A stretch of 64,000 bases of DNA from Artemisia argyi (Eukaryota; Streptophyta; Magnoliopsida; Asterales; Asteraceae). The stretch spans positions 11,455,897 to 11,519,896 of the forward strand of contig CM060684.1 in the NCBI GenBank assembly GCA_030686995.1. Reading direction: 5' to 3'. The first letter of the stretch is position 1. The number at the start of each line of letters is the position of its first letter. The position numbers were made by a program, and so were the translations under genes. Positions 46,930 to 61,626 of the stretch are shown one piece after another. The notes under the pieces were generated by a model. The model was given only the letters and a program-made list of their open reading frames with translations. It was not told the origin of the DNA and ran no database searches.

Positions 46930-49900
46930 TGTAACACCCCAACCCATCAAGGGTAAAGATATCACAATAAATAGTGTCCAACAGAGCAAAAACACAAGCT
47001 TAAAACTTTAACAATACAATGAGTACAAAGGTTACAAATGAATTCCAAAATAAGGAAGATACGATAATAAAACAAAGTACATTATTTAAAGGAGCTCTAA
47101 GGTTGGTCCACACTCTCTCATTCCCAAAGCTAAACCCCGCGTCCTAGCTTAAGTACCTGCCGCATGGAAAAGAAAACGCGGCTGAGCATAAAAAGCTCAG
47201 TGAACAGATATAAAGATAACAAGCACATCAAGTAATAAGACAAGAGAGTACGAATTGAAATTACATATGGTGTCACAAGGTATATCAAAGGACTATCAAG
47301 GTTAAGTATGAAAAGTCACCAAGATTAAGTATCAAGAATCGTCAAGTGTAACGGCAAGGTTTAACAAGTTTCAAGGATCGTCAAGTATAATGTCAAGGGT
47401 TAAGTATAATATCGAGGTTTAACAAGTATAATATTAAGGGTTAATAAGTTTCAAGGTTTTCAAGAATTAACAAGGGTCAAGTATCAAGAATTAACAAGTG
47501 TTAAGTATCAAGTGTCAAGGCTTTCAGTATTTAACCCCCAGGCACAAACAAGTATCAAGTCAAGTATATCAAGTCAAGTATCCCAAGTTGGAGTGATCAA
47601 CTCCCAAGATGTGAGGGGCTGCAATGCACACAAGCCCAGTCGCCAAGTAATATATCATGTAGCCCAAATCATAATCAAGATGGCCGTAGCCCAAGCAAGT
47701 AACAAGTCAAGACAAGACTAGGATGCATCCATACGCCCCTGCAGGCCAATAATAATAATCATAGCAGCAGTCGATAACAAGAATCAGGGACGGTGGGGGA
47801 CATCTCTCCGGCCCCACTAGAGTACATAACATTGGTGCATCAATGTTATGGTTGTGGCTACTCCACAACAAGTAGCTCCTGGGTAAAATACTGAAGGGTC
47901 AAGTGGTCAAGGTTCAATATCAAGTACAAGTGTCAAGTAATAATCAAAGGTTCAAGTCCAGGGTTCCATATCAAGGGTTCAATATCAAGGGTCAATATCA
48001 ATATCCATGTCACGGGTTCAATATCAAGGGTCAATATCAAGGGTTCAATGTCAAAGGTCAATATCAAGTAATGTAAAAGAGAGAGAGAAGAGTCATGAGA
48101 GAAATAGTTGTACTCTTGCTGAAAGAGTACGGAATATCTGTACCTTAGACCGCAAATGCAAACACATCATAGAGATCGGGAGTTACTCCTTCTTCAGCGA
48201 ATCTACACGAATTAATGATTGGTTTATTATTAATACTCATTTTAAATCAGATTACTTGTTTTAGTCGGCTTTTCATTTTTAGTAACTTTCCGTTCAAAGC
48301 AGCTTTCCAAAAATAGTAACTTTCCATGTTTAGTAAGTTCCCCAATTTAGTACTTTTCTCGTATTAGCAAGTTTTAACATTTTACTAAGTTAAGTATCCA
48401 AATTAACCATTATTATAGGTTAAAGTCCAATTATGCCACTTTATAATAGTTTAGGGTCTAACATGTAAATTATCAAAATTAAATATTAAAAGTCAAATAA
48501 AATTATTTTAAGTCTATTTTAATAAGTAAATATTAAGATAATAATTTTGGACTCCGTCATTATAATTTTATATAATTTATTAACGTACCCAAGATTTTAG
48601 TATTTATGCCGCGACGACCCAAGATTTTTATAAAATCATGTATGACTTGTTTATAACATAATCATCGGTTCACTTCATCCATATACACACGTACACTACA
48701 ATTCAAATTCCATTTGCTTAGTACCTCAAACATGCAAGATTCATGACACACAATATTAACATGCATTCTCTCTTTATTTCATATATATACGACACACACA
48801 TCTAAACATTTAATATTTAGTCATACATGCATCTCTACAGCTCCATGTGATTGATATATTTATAAACACAATTATGCATTCTTTTTCTTTGTTTTACACG
48901 TAGGACTCAATTTATAATATGTGATTGAATGCACATGCATAAAAACTGATGTAAACGGCCCCAACCTGTATACTCAATTCATCATACATATATATCATTT
49001 CATGCGGTTCATATTCATAATTTTATGTGATTTCTATATAGTGTTTTAAGCCTTTCGAATACATGAAAACTCAACATGTTATTAACTCCTTCCATAATCG
49101 TATATGTATAATGATATTACCAAATTTTGTCGAGCCACACATCAATTCACACACACACATAAGTTTAATCATTTATGAATGATCTTGCTCTCGTTATTTT
49201 ATGTTACACAAGCCATTTTCGAACCCAAAATCGAGTCATGCCATAAAGATGTTATGCTAAGCGAACCAAAAGAAAAACGTGCTATATTATCTTTTCTATC
49301 CGATTACATGCTAAGTTTTATCAAGGTTTGTAGAGCACAATTCATCCAACTGGTCGAATACATACACACACACAAGATTATGGCCGATTATATATGTCTT
49401 TTATTCGTTATTTTATGTGTTCGTTATTCGAATGAGAACATGATAAACCGATTCAAGAAAATATAAGAACAACCGAAACTGATCAAAATTAAGAAGGAGA
49501 AATCGAACATGATTAGAAGGTGTTACCTTCGATGCAAGATACAAGAAAGAAAACATGAATACGATTGATACAAGCCAACTCAAGTCGGTACCAGCAAACT
49601 TCAGACCCTCGAGACCAAATAACACCCACGGCTCCTCATCCTTGAACCAGCAATCGACCCACGATCGCAACACCAGCAAGAATTCACAAACGACTTCTTT
49701 TGCACCTTCTCTTGATCGAACAGGAATGGATAAAAGAAAGATAGCCGTCGTTTAGGGTTTTTTTTTTTTTTTTGATTTTAGGTTTTTAGTTTTCGTATAA
49801 GAGCATGATCAAAGAACCATATCTGTTACTAAATTGAAATGTGTTTATAGGTATAATGTGAAGCCGTGTATAATGTTTTAGGAAGGTCGTGATTTAAGGC

Positions 49901-50354
49901 TAAAAATAAGGGTAATTGATATTTGATTGATTTGGGATAGGTACAAAGTAAGAAGGTTTCTATCTTTTATTTTGCAAAAATCCTGCATTTGATTTATGGA
50001 ATGATTTGGTTTGTCGCATGTATTATGTAAAGGGAGTGGCAAAAATAAACTTGTATAGAGAATAAGTTATGTTATATGAAGTAGAGAATTTAGGAAAGTT
50101 ACACATTATAGTTAATTAGCTAAATCTTAGGTTAATTCACATATTGTTAAATTATCATACTGTAAAATATAGTTTAAAATGTCGAAATCTTTTATATCAA
50201 ACTTAGGTTAAAATTTTAGATTATCGAATAAATGTGGTTACGGATTTTAGGGTTTTATTTCGGGCTTATTTGGTAAACGTACTTAATTCTTCAAAATTTC
50301 AAATTGAAGGATATTTTAGTCATTTAATCATGACATGAGAATGTGGGTTTTACA
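46930..50354 (-). mobile_element. candidate solo LTR (gypsy, minus orientation)
   Basis: Starts TGTAACACCCC and ends GGGTTTTACA, the usual short inverted TGTAA/TTACA termini. AAAAC occurs directly outside both ends (46,925-46,929 and 50,355-50,359). The low-complexity duplication could be chance. The interior holds a minisatellite and no pol. Confidence 0.45.
47280..48070. repeat. degenerate minisatellite of TATCAAGGGTTCAA-type units
   Basis: Many imperfect short units built on TCAAG, TTAACAAG and GGTTCAATATCAAGG. Short frames here are by-products of the repeat. Confidence 0.7.
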
Positions 50355-50529
50355 AAAACTAGCCTTAGTGTTGTAGGTTTTGTATGTGTTCAAGAGAAAT
50401 TGTTTTGTGTTATACTAAGAAACCAAAAAACATCAATGATTATAGGATAGGATATGTATTTTCCTAAATGATCAAATAACTGTTTTTATCACATCTTCAA
50501 ACATCTAATCATCCATTTCATAGAATGTG

Positions 50530-50688
50530 TTACATAGATATAGAATGTGTAATGTATGTTCTTTTAGGGGGAGCAAGTGAACATATAGACAACGTTCTAG
50601 ACTAAAAAAGAACAGGTGCTTAACTATAGATTGTATTACATAGATATAGAATGTGTAATGTATGTTCTTTTGGGCGGTGCAAGTGAAC
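50530..50688. repeat. two direct repeats of about 54 bp
   Basis: 50,530-50,583 and 50,636-50,688 share TACATAGATATAGAATGTGT and the following ATGTTCTTTT...GCAAGTGAAC, directly left of the Athila-like LTR. Confidence 0.75.
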
Positions 50689-53600
50689 TGATGTGTGGGA
50701 ATTGCACCAGGCTTTACCTCTCGAGGGATCTCGAGAAGCTTACAACCCCTACCAGGCAGTGTACTTGATCGTTGTAGAATAGTATAGTGACAAGTACCGG
50801 GGGATTGATCGTTCAACTCAGGAATAGTGTCGCTAGGATTAGAAAGCCTAAAAACTAGGTCTAGAGGTGAGGGATGATTCTTTTTGTATTTTTATATTTT
50901 ATGAAAAGCAATTAAAATCTCGGGTTTTGGAAGAGTGGGCGGAATTAGTTGCTAGTGATTTAAAATGATATTGTTTTGTGCATTAAAAACGGGTTGAATG
51001 TACACGAGTTTTCATCCAAAGTTAGTAAAGTGATATGCCTAGGTACTCATGACGTTATGGTTTAAAATAACATTTTTTTGTACATTGAAAACGGTCAGAT
51101 TTAGTCCCTTGATTTTCAGAATATACGAGATTGGTCCTTGTTAATATTGCAAAACCTAAAACTAATATCAACAACCTGATCCAATACACCTGCCTAGGCC
51201 CAAATACCACTTAAAGCCCACATTCCTTATTACTTATACCCAGCCCAACTCCCACTCTACCCTTACCCGATCCACTAAAATATTACCCAGGTCAACCCAC
51301 TCCCTAACCGGTCAAACATTAATAATAAAAATATACCCCGCCCTTTTAACCCCCAAAATCCCTAGAACAACTATTTGTAGAACCCTAATTCACCCCTCCC
51401 ACCAAATTACCTCAATTAAAAATAATTACCCAATCATTTGTACTTCTAGAAGGTGACAGCAAGGACAGAGAATGTCAGGGAATGCCAGGAGGGCACGTGG
51501 ACCAATAGAATGACACACGGAGGACACATCACATCACAAAATTTGATCCAAGGGCTGTGGTTGATGGGAATTATCTGGAACATGATCAATGGCTATAAGG
51601 GACTCAGAGAAAACACAACCTTCACAAGGATTGGTGACCTGGCATACTAGAAGCAATCTCTCAGCTCCTATTTAAATCCCCCCTCCTCACTCATAAGAGG
51701 TGTCCAATTTTTCATGTTTTAGAAAAATTTTGATCACTTTTAATTTTATTGTCATTTAAATTTCAGCATTTAAATTCAGTTTCTATTGTAATTTTCAATT
51801 CAAAGGCATTGTACTCACTTTTCATTATTAATATAATTTAGTTTCTTTTCACAGCTTATTGTCTTAATTTCCTGTTAGTTTTAATTCTATTGTTTATTTC
51901 CTAATCAGCTTTAGTTTTCTATAATTATTTTCATTTTATAATTCATTTAATTTTCTGGTTCTGCTTTTACTTATATCAAAAATCCAAAAAAAATTAAGAA
52001 AATCAGAAAAATAAAAAAAATATTGTTTCAATCTTACATTTCAGCTTCAAACAAGTTTTATTTTGTTTATATTAGTTTTCTTATAGCTTTTAAAAAATTA
52101 TTCAGACAAATGGTTCAAAAATCATAAAAGTCAACAAAGTCAACTGTTAGCTTATTCCATAAGCTTAGCTTATTGTTGAGTTAAAGGCAGCCAATAAGGT
52201 GACCATTTGGCCTGTCTAAAGACAGGCAAGCTTAGTGAATCCCCCTCTGTTGAGCTGAGGGGGAATTGGATTGTAAGTTCCCTTTTTAATTCCTACTTGA
52301 ATTGCATAAAGTAGTAGTAGTTTAGATCTCTTCTATGTTGTTCATTAGTAGTAGTTGCATCATATTCAGTCTTAATTGTAGTTTGATTCAGCATAATATC
52401 ATTAGTTTTAGCATCATTATTATCTGTTTTTTTTTTTTTTACTTATCTGTCATACTAATTGGATCTTTGTTGTTTTGGTTCTGAGGTTTATTTATAACTG
52501 AGATCTGATTTTCTGTGTTCATTTTATCATATTGGTACTTAGATTGAGGTTTGGATCAGTTGGTTGGATCTGTGGTGGTATACTGATTTAGGCAGGAAAC
52601 TTAAGGGAGTGTTTGGATAGTGTGGTTTGCTGATATATGGGTTGTTTCAGAGGTTGTGTTGGATTTAGTTAAGTTACTTAGGGATCATTTAGACTTCATA
52701 TAACATTAGTTTAGTGGTCACTTCAATAATAAAGTCAAATTAGGTTTTAATTCATCATAACAGTTAGTATATTAGATTAGTTAGTTGCATTCTCTCATAA
52801 GTAGTTAAGTAAGTGTTAATTAGTTGCACATTAGCTTATTACATCTTAGGTGATCAATTAAAGCAGATTTAAATTCATATTAGTCAAAGTTTTCATAAAT
52901 ATCAAAAAGTCAAAACTAGTTCTACTCAGTTTTTGGAAAAACAATTGCAATCATTTGTAGAGTTTATTTTTACTTGGAAATATTTTTAGTGAGTTGTTTT
53001 GAGAAGTTTAGCAGTGTGAAAAACATTATCAAAAAGAAAATTGAAGTTTGAACTTTGTTTGCTTATTGAAAAAGAAGGTTGAAGTTGTCTGTTTGATCCA
53101 TTTAGTGCCCTGCACCACAGGACTTGTCAGATCTTCTAGGCTGCTTTTAGTTAGCTCATTAGTTTAGGAATTGAAATTTTTTGGTTCATTTGAGATCTCT
53201 GGTGGTCAGTTAGACTTTTGCCCCCATAAGCTCACTCCAATTAGCTTATTAGGACTGCTTATTTAGCCTGCCTATTTTAGAAGTTCAAACTCTTTTCTGT
53301 TTCCATTTTATAGGCTGCTATTGAGTTTTGTTGATTCTAACCTGAGATTTATTGTTCATTATAGTTCATTTATACCTTAAGTTTATAATCTCATTGAGTT
53401 TTGCCCACAGCTTATCTGTTTGCTTAATTGCTTATTTACATATTGCTTATTTGAATCTGTTTGAGCCTATATCTGTATCTCTGAGCTTCATTGGGTATTA
53501 TAACTTTTCATTTAAGCTTATTTAAGGGTAAAAAGCATTTGGTCAAAGTTTCAGTCCAATTGGTCAAGGAGTGCTTATTAACAAGCACTCCCTATAAGCA

Positions 53601-54340
53601 GTTTTAAGCTAATCAGCAGTTCCAGTGCTTATCTTTCAACTTTTAAATTTTTCCTAAGTTTAAAATAATATTTTAGAATTTTCCTGAATTTTTCATATTT
53701 TTCCAAGTTGATTTGCTATTTTTCTTATTTAATTTTCATTTTTATTAACTTTTTAATACTTTTTAATTACTAAAAAAATCCAAAAAAATCAGAAAAAGCC
53801 AAAAAAAATTAGTTTTTAGTTTTAAAATTACTTGTTAGTTATTTTATAATTTTCAAAATTTATTTTTCATTTTTCTCACCTTATTTGCATTTTCTTTTAA
53901 TTTTTAATTAGTTAAATAGTTTTTAATTCATAAAAATAAATAAAAAGTCAAAAAAATATTTTTCTTTTTCTTAAAATTTTCTTTTATCATTTTTAACATT
54001 TCAAAATTATTTTCAAATCCGTAGGAGTAGTGTAGCTCAAAATTCATGTTTTATTTTGTACGTTAACGTTTAATTTACGTTTAAGCTTACGTTTTCGATT
54101 TTTCGTTATGTTTTTAGTTTCCTTATTTGAATTACGTGCTTAAGTGATTAATTGTGCTTCATTTGTTATTTCATTAGTATAATCTCATAAAAATCACTTT
54201 TTACCACATTCACAACACGTTTCACGATTCGAGAATTAAGAATTCCATTCACACCTTCGTTGGGACACGACCCGGGGAAATACTTTCCTAAGCATTTCTT
54301 CGGAAAAATAGTCACTATACTTACAAAAAGACTACAATCA
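50689..54340 (+). mobile_element. isolated Athila-like LTR (3.65 kb)
   Basis: Starts TGATG and ends ACAATCA. From about 51,090 it aligns collinearly with the Athila LTR (TTCTAGAAGGTGACAG segment, the CAGCTCCTATTTAAATCCCC promoter region, CCTGTCTAAAGACAGG, and the AT-rich tail). The first 400 bases differ. Its length is close to the 3.79-kb LTRs. The flanks TGAAC and AAAAT do not match, so no target duplication is visible. It may be a solo LTR formed or moved by recombination. Confidence 0.75.
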
Positions 54341-54353
54341 AAAATGGTATATG

Positions 54354-54600
54354 CAGAGGACTTAAAATTTGTTGCCACACAGTAGGATGTGCAACAAGAA
54401 CTGAGGCGTACATTTAGAGTTCATTCGCACTAGTGGGTTGCTTGTTACATACAGTCAGCATGGAAAAGTTACAGAAGGCGAAAGTTGGTTTGTATGGTCA
54501 AGGCTAAAGAGAATTATAAACCATGAGAACCTTAAGGATAAAAGCAAGAATAAAACAAGGTTAAGAAAGACCACACTATCACTAACATTGGCAACAAACA
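54354..54600 (+). pseudogene. second copy of the CNGC C-terminal fragment
   Basis: Matches 28,394-28,409 and 28,590-28,790 without the MITE, with TAAAATTTG present once (54,363-54,371). It carries the IQ-region sequence with extra indels. Only the 3' end of the gene is present; upstream it meets the isolated LTR directly. Confidence 0.8.
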
Positions 54601-54689
54601 TTATAAAAGGGAAGACATTTGAATAACCGCCTGCACATTGCTTTGATTTTTGTTAACCAGGTCATACAAGATGTAATAGAAGTTATATA

Positions 54690-55542
54690 TGTTAGAGTTT
54701 GTGGATAAATATTAATAAGTATATGTCTAGTATCGAACCCGAGACCACGGGATTGCACACTTTACGTATGAGAATCGATGTTAAATAATTAATATATAAA
54801 TAGTTATATTTAATCATTAAATCACAAATATTTATAGGGTCGAACAAGGAAAAAGAAAAGGGGTTGAGTGTCGAGTTTTAGAACTTAAGGAGGTGCTAGC
54901 AATGACTTGTTGGACAAGTTTAAATGTTATATAAACACACCCTTTGTTCTCATTCTCGATAGAGAATATACTAATTCAATATACGACACTTTAATCCAGT
55001 ACAAATTCAGATGCATGATATATATTTATATATGTGCATTAATAAAAGGAGACAGGCCATTCGCATGCATGATGATTACATAATTGCATGAAAACTCATG
55101 CGAATCTATATGTATGAAAAGAAGATTGTATTGCTTTTCATCTATTGTTTCTACGAATGGCAGTGGTACCCAAAAGGGTTTTCTTTTATTCGACTATATA
55201 TATAAAATAATAGGGTTCGACCGATTTATTTTATTTAAAGCTAAACATTGCTTTGTGCTTTATTTGTGATTCAAGAACTAGCATTCACATCGAATCGCTA
55301 TTAGTACGTGTGTACAAGAACGTGGTGTAAACATACTTTTGTTTACATCTTGAATCGAATAACAAAACGGTAAGGGGTTATTCATTGATCCTTATAAACC
55401 CTAATTAAGGTTCATCACATGTTCAAGATTTAATTGAAGTGCTAAAAGGTACGTTCCAATTTATGTTTTAGTTAATCTTTGTATGTGTTATTCTTGATCC
55501 TAGCTTCCGCTATATGTGTACTTTGATTGTATAATTCTAACA
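54690..55542 (+). repeat. 5' LTR of the Copia-like element
   Basis: 853 bp. It differs from the 3' LTR by a handful of substitutions and a 3-base indel near 55,050. Confidence 0.92.
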
Positions 55543-55543
55543 G

Positions 55544-55557
55544 TGGCATCACGAGCC
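55544..55557 (+). other. primer binding site of the Copia-like element
   Basis: TGGCATCACGAGCC follows the LTR after one base. It resembles the Met-type TGGTATCAGAGCC site with changes. Confidence 0.6.
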
Positions 55558-58500
55558 ACGGATAAAATGTAATTGATTACTAAAACTTAATAAAAATCGG
55601 ATCTTTAAGTGTTTTAGTTACATGTTTTGATCTAGGGTTTTTCTTTTAAATTTTTTTTTTTGAAAAATTCGAAACCCTAACCCTAATTTTGGGGGAGGGG
55701 TCGATTTTCCATGAAACCCTAATTAGGGTTTTGTGGTTTTCTTGGATTATGTGTAATCACTAGAAACCCTAGGTCATTAACCAGTTAAGTGAACGTATCT
55801 TGTGACCTATGTGCTAATTGTTAGGTTTTATCCGTGACAAAACATGCATGTTAGTCATGGATCTTGTTTTTTTTTTTTTTTTTTTTTTTTATCACATGTT
55901 TTAGATAGATCTAAAATTGGGGAAGACTCCAATATATATTAAAATCAATTTAATATGCTATGTGGTGTGTATATTAGCTTTGGCCTACGCAATTGATTTG
56001 TCAATGTATGTGACTCTCTTCCATAAAGAGGAGAAGGCCTTAGTTGATTACATGCATGATTATACCTAGACTTGATTTTATTAGGATCTTTTCTAATATA
56101 GATTGCATGTGGCTAATTGTTTCACTTGATTATTATTAGTTGTTTGTTTTCTTTGATTACTTGTTTTATTGTTAATTGTTTGACATGTTGTAAGCAATAA
56201 AAGGGTAATTTTTCATAAAGAAAATAATACAGACTAATAACGGTGAAACAAAAGTGATAAAGATTGAATCTTGCAAGGTCTTAAGTGCCGCTAGTGGTCC
56301 GATTCGCACGGTAATCAGCTCCCAGGCGAGACTAGCAAAATTCATACTTTATTACATGATTTTGAGATTAAATCCATAAACTTTTGCTTGATTGATGTTT
56401 GTACAAATATGCTTTTAAAATTAAGTCCTTTAAGACGATATTCATAACCGTGATTTGAAGGCTTAGAAAAGAGCCTTAGAGTCTGCCTTGGTTATCACAA
56501 TCTTGAATATGTCTTAAACGAATTACTTTTAAAATCATAATTGTAGAAAGTAATCTTAGGGTTTATTAAACCTCAAGTAAAACTTTGTGTATTAATTTCA
56601 CGAATTGGTAATAAAAAGGTTTTGAAAACTTATGTTATAAAGATGAGTGCATGCATCTTTATACATGTTTTGATTTTCACATCAAAAATTTATACCCTAA
56701 AATTTAAGTTACATGCCATCTAACTATAAGAAACACTTGAAGTTATTATTTAGTAAACGTGAGACGCATGCTAAATTTTAATGACAAGGTAAATTTCCGA
56801 GTGTGCGTGAGACCACACATGGAGAATTTGCAGTTTCTAAGTTAGACGACTTAATTAACTTGATGCGTGAGACCTAGAGCTTAAGGCATGAGATGGGATG
56901 AAACATGCTTACATGACAAATTGATGAATCAATTTGATGTAAATCCCATAATGATCTAGGAATTGGAAAAGTGTTTGCCAATTATTGTTCGACAGATTAC
57001 CATCTTTTATACTTTCACCACTAGCAGATCAACTGATGTGGTGGAATCTATGTAAAGTTGGATCCTAGATTTTCAAGAAAATATGTTGGTTATATGAATA
57101 TATCCTTGGGTATTATATTTTCTTGGAAATATAAATTATCGAAAATACTAAAATTGAATTTTGTAAATTCTTTAAATGTATTAATGCAACTCAAAACCGT
57201 AAACGTAAGTTATTCTTTTAATTGATCTACACCCGTTGGGGGTTTGGTTAGAGTCAATATTTACAAAAGGAATAAATATAGTCTTCTTTCCATTAGGAGA
57301 AGTGTAAGACTTAAATCCTATTCCTTTTCATGAATGAGAAAGGTATAATAGGATGATTAGAATTGTCTAAATTCTAAATACATAACTCATAGCAAACTTT
57401 AATAGTAAGAGTATATGCACCTTATGAGTTATTAAAGTAGAAGCTAGACTGATTACTGCATAATGGTAAAAGACGAATTAGATTATTTTATCTAGTTGTT
57501 TTGGTTTGACCATTTACAGATACTACATACAATTGTTGGAATGGTAAATCTATAAAGGAAGAAATTGCATGCCTAGATTTTTTCAAGTTAATAGTTTGGA
57601 ATGTAATGAATCACATTTATGTAGTAGATTACATCCTTTTATAACCTATATAATTGTTTGAATGGGTTTTCTTAAAAGATGTAGGAAAGTAAACAAGTAC
57701 ACTATTTCCTTTCACTGATTAATGAAACATTTACAATGTTGTCAAATTCAGTGGGAGTATTGTGTTCTTATGGCTGAATAAGGGATTATTATAATGTTCT
57801 CTAATTCAGTGGGAGTTACAAGACTTATTGTCTTGATTGTAACTTAGATTATCTTTTGAATATCTCAAGGTAATTACTTTCCAAATATAGACACTAATAT
57901 TTTCAAGGATAGTCATGTACGTTTCCTTGATTGATTGAGTAAACTCTATATCTACTAGGTTATGTTAATGACACAAATCATATTGTTCAAATTAACAAAC
58001 GCGTGCGTGTTGTTTATATGATACATGGTGTTGTACCATGCACAAGTGGGAGAAATCTTCATTATGTGCAAAGTACAACACATAAGAATATGATTTAAAA
58101 TATTCTCTTAATTGCAAAGTAAGAGATTATAATTCTAATTAGATTAATACATCTAATCTAAGAAACACTTGGTGTTGAAATTTAGTAAACGTGAGACGCA
58201 GACTAAATATTAACAACAAGGTGAATTTCATGTATGCGTGAGACCAACATGGATAATTTACAGTTTCTAAATTAGACGTCTATTAGAACATTGTGTCAAA
58301 TAACAATACTACTTCAGCTTTAATATTTATGTATTATTGGAATGGCATAAATAATATAATACTACTTCAATAATTATGTATTCTTAGAATGACATATAAT
58401 AAATAAAGTAGTGAGTTAACTTGAAAATATTATTGAAACCAAATGATGGTGTTCAAAGATTACTTTAATTATACATGTTTATACTTTATTGTATAGTTAT

Positions 58501-61500
58501 AAATATGAAGTCTTCTAAGTATTACAAGACTTATAATTAAGTAAGACGTTAGCTTGTTATGGTCTTTTAATTAAGACATATACAAGAAGTCATTGAGTTG
58601 ATCAATGATTAATAACGTATAATGGGATTATAACAAGTTTATGTTTTATAAGACATAAACATGAAGTGACTTGGTCAAAAGTACTTGTGTTATAAAGCAT
58701 GCAATTGGTTTGGAAATACTATTATACCATTAAGTTGACTTAGTTGGTAAATAGGTATGCCAACAGGAATATGGTTATCTTATATATATTGTTAGATCTT
58801 CTTACAATATTAATTCTAATTGAAGTACCACATATGAATAGTATGTTCAGTTAGGGAATCAAACTCTTGTTAGATTGTTTGATCGAAGATAACTATGATT
58901 TCTTTTCTTCTAAAAGTTATTAAGGTTAGAAATTGAGTATGGCTTGAATATACTCAATTAGACTCCTAGAAGATTAGTAAGACGTTATTGAATTATGAAA
59001 TGTGATGAATCACATTAAGTCTTAAAATTAAAGTTCTGAATTTGTTAAGCTTCTTATGTGAAGGTTATTAACAAAGAACCATCAATGTGTATTTGTAATG
59101 TCCTAAAAGAGAAAATTGGATTGTTGCTCTAATTGCTAAGTACTTATATTCTATATAATGTTAAGGGCAAGTGGGAGTATTTTATCTTGAAAAGATAGAA
59201 TTACAAGATACATAATCTTCTAAAACCACACTAGTTAAAATCATGATGAGGCTTAACATGTAAATAATAAACCTCAAGATGATGGAATTATCATTCATAG
59301 ATCCACTTGGATATCTCAGATATTTAATTAATATGCTGATGATTATATGATGTAGTATTACCAAAATAATGAATTGGGTAAATTACTCATAATATGAATG
59401 TTATAGATGCTGTTCATAAAGATATTCGAATTTAGAAAATTTGGTTTATCTTAATTCTTAATAGTTAGAGAATGATGATGAGTTTATTCAAAGATAATGT
59501 AACCCTAGTGGTTTAAATCTTTGTGAAATAATCATATGGACAAAATTGTATACATACATTAATGTATGTCTTATTACAAGATTATTAATCATACTTAAAC
59601 AATTAACTATGATTGAATACTCTTTTCTAAGCACATTAAAGATATAAAGATGGTAATTGTCATATTTATATGAATATGAAATTTGACAATGAATATCAAA
59701 AACTCTTTCTTGAATAATTACTTGAGCGAGGACGATAAGTAATCAAAAGGAGTTTATGAATTCAAGAAAATCTTTGGAAGTTTACAAAGTGCAATAATCC
59801 ATGAATGGATAAAAGCATGCATCTAGGAGATTATTCTTATGTTAAATTATAAAATCTATGTTTAGGTTTATAATTAAAATAAGGAAATTTCTAAGTATTC
59901 CTGAAAGCTAGTGGGAGTATTATATTTGATTTACTAAATCATATATATTGTACAGTAACATTCCATATAAGTAAAAGGTTAGACTTAATTTGGAATGAAA
60001 CTTTACTTGAAAGATTTAGGAAATAAAACATACAACCTTGGAACTAAAGTTTATTATTAAATGAACAAGCGCGGTAAATAAATTCTAAATAGAATATGAT
60101 ATATTATTTTGGATGACAAAATGGATATACATATTTGTAAAGATCAAACATGAATAAAATCTAAGTTTGACTGAAGGATTTTCATGTGCATTATATTATT
60201 GTTGTATCATTCTTAAGTGCGTAATGATTTGACAATATTTAATATCCAATTAAAAGTTATTATATAACTTGTGTAATAGATATTCTAATGGAAAATGTTT
60301 GAAATTAGAATAATGATCCTCAACCTGGAATAGCTCCTAAGCATTACACAATGGATATTAAGTTTACGGAAATTTTAAAGAGCATATTGTGTTTAATATA
60401 CAATGATGCTGGTTTAATTGAGATGACACTCAATAACTAGTCATGGAAGGATTTTATCCTTATTAATAGCCATGAGAACTAGTAGTGCTTAACTAAGAGC
60501 ATAGTTGCATTATACATTAAAGAATTAGAATACTTTAAACTTTAAAACGTTTGAAAGTTTGATTGTCATAAGTCGGTGATTGAGGATATCACATCATTTA
60601 TGAAAAATTATGTGGCTATATCAAGATAGTTGGATTTACACATACAAGAATTTTAATTATTGAATTCTTGAAAGAAGTATTCTCAAAATTCGGATAGATC
60701 ATAGTTAGATGAAATAATGCCTTGTCAACAAGTATGATTGTCATTACTTGAGGCATAATTGTCTTCAAGTTATAACTTGAGGAAAATTCATTAACTAGTA
60801 TAATCATGCATTGATCTATTTTGGTATTTGGATAAAGGACATTAAGCAATTATTATTTATAATGAATTAAAGTACTTAGTACGTTTGTTTTCATTAATAA
60901 TAAATTGTGTCCTATATTTGCATGTTTAAATCCGTGAATAACTTATGTTATTCTAAATTGTCCATTGTCGATTAATGATATGGGAATATCATTAAACTAA
61001 GACAAATCTGAGTATTGGTTAGAATATACTTGAAAGTATATTGATGCGTTGACATACCAATTTCACATGATATTTGATGAATTGAATATAGGACTTATCC
61101 CAACTACATGATTTTACTTTATGGATCTTGTCAGTAAGTAAATCATGAATTTGTTATCCTCAAACTTGAGATACCAGATAAGTGTCATGGATGTAGTGCA
61201 TTTTGTGGAGCAATCTACCGCTTACCGTAATTGGAAGTCATAAGGGTTGCTTTCAGAATTGTTACAAAGTCCATGGGTTATTCTTGTAGTCAAGAAAGAA
61301 TTTGTTCCTTCAAATTCGTTTTGAAGCTTAATACTGCTGGGCCCCTCGTAGGTTTGACAAGATGTATGCGTGCGCACGCCCAAAGTCTATCTGGAATACG
61401 TTCAGATGTTTTGGTAATCTTGCTCAATCATAAACAACGAGAAACAGAATTGTTAATTAAAGAATGACTAAGATCCATATCTTTATTAACGTGGTATTAG

Positions 61501-61626
61501 AAACAAAAGGATAATAATAATGATGAATCATTAAAGGTTTTTCTAGGAGACCTACCTCGAGTTGATCTAGGGGCATTGGCGTGTTGCTAGACGCTAACCA
61601 ATGTCATTATACTTTTAATAGATATC
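55558..61626. other. interior of the Copia-like element, non-coding
   Basis: About 6 kb of AT-rich sequence with dense stops in all frames. It contains a roughly 115-bp direct repeat (56,731-56,848 and 58,163-58,278) and five GTGGGAG motifs that echo the polypurine tract. No protease, integrase or reverse transcriptase motif was recognised. Confidence 0.65.
56731..58278. repeat. direct repeat pair with GTAAACGTGAGACGCA core
   Basis: Copies at 56,731-56,848 and 58,163-58,278 share AAACACTT, TTTAGTAAACGTGAGACGCA, GCGTGAGACC and GCAGTTTCTAA- or ACAGTTTCTAA-type ends, about 80% alike by eye. The span given covers both copies. Confidence 0.75.

Noticed and set aside
47280..48264. Short repeats considered as a CRISPR-like or structured array
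   Set aside because: Units are irregular and contiguous with no spacers, in a plant nuclear context; a minisatellite explains them.
55084..55269. 61-codon frame found identically at 55,084 and 62,029
   Set aside because: A by-product of the two LTRs of the Copia-like element; nothing coding-like otherwise.
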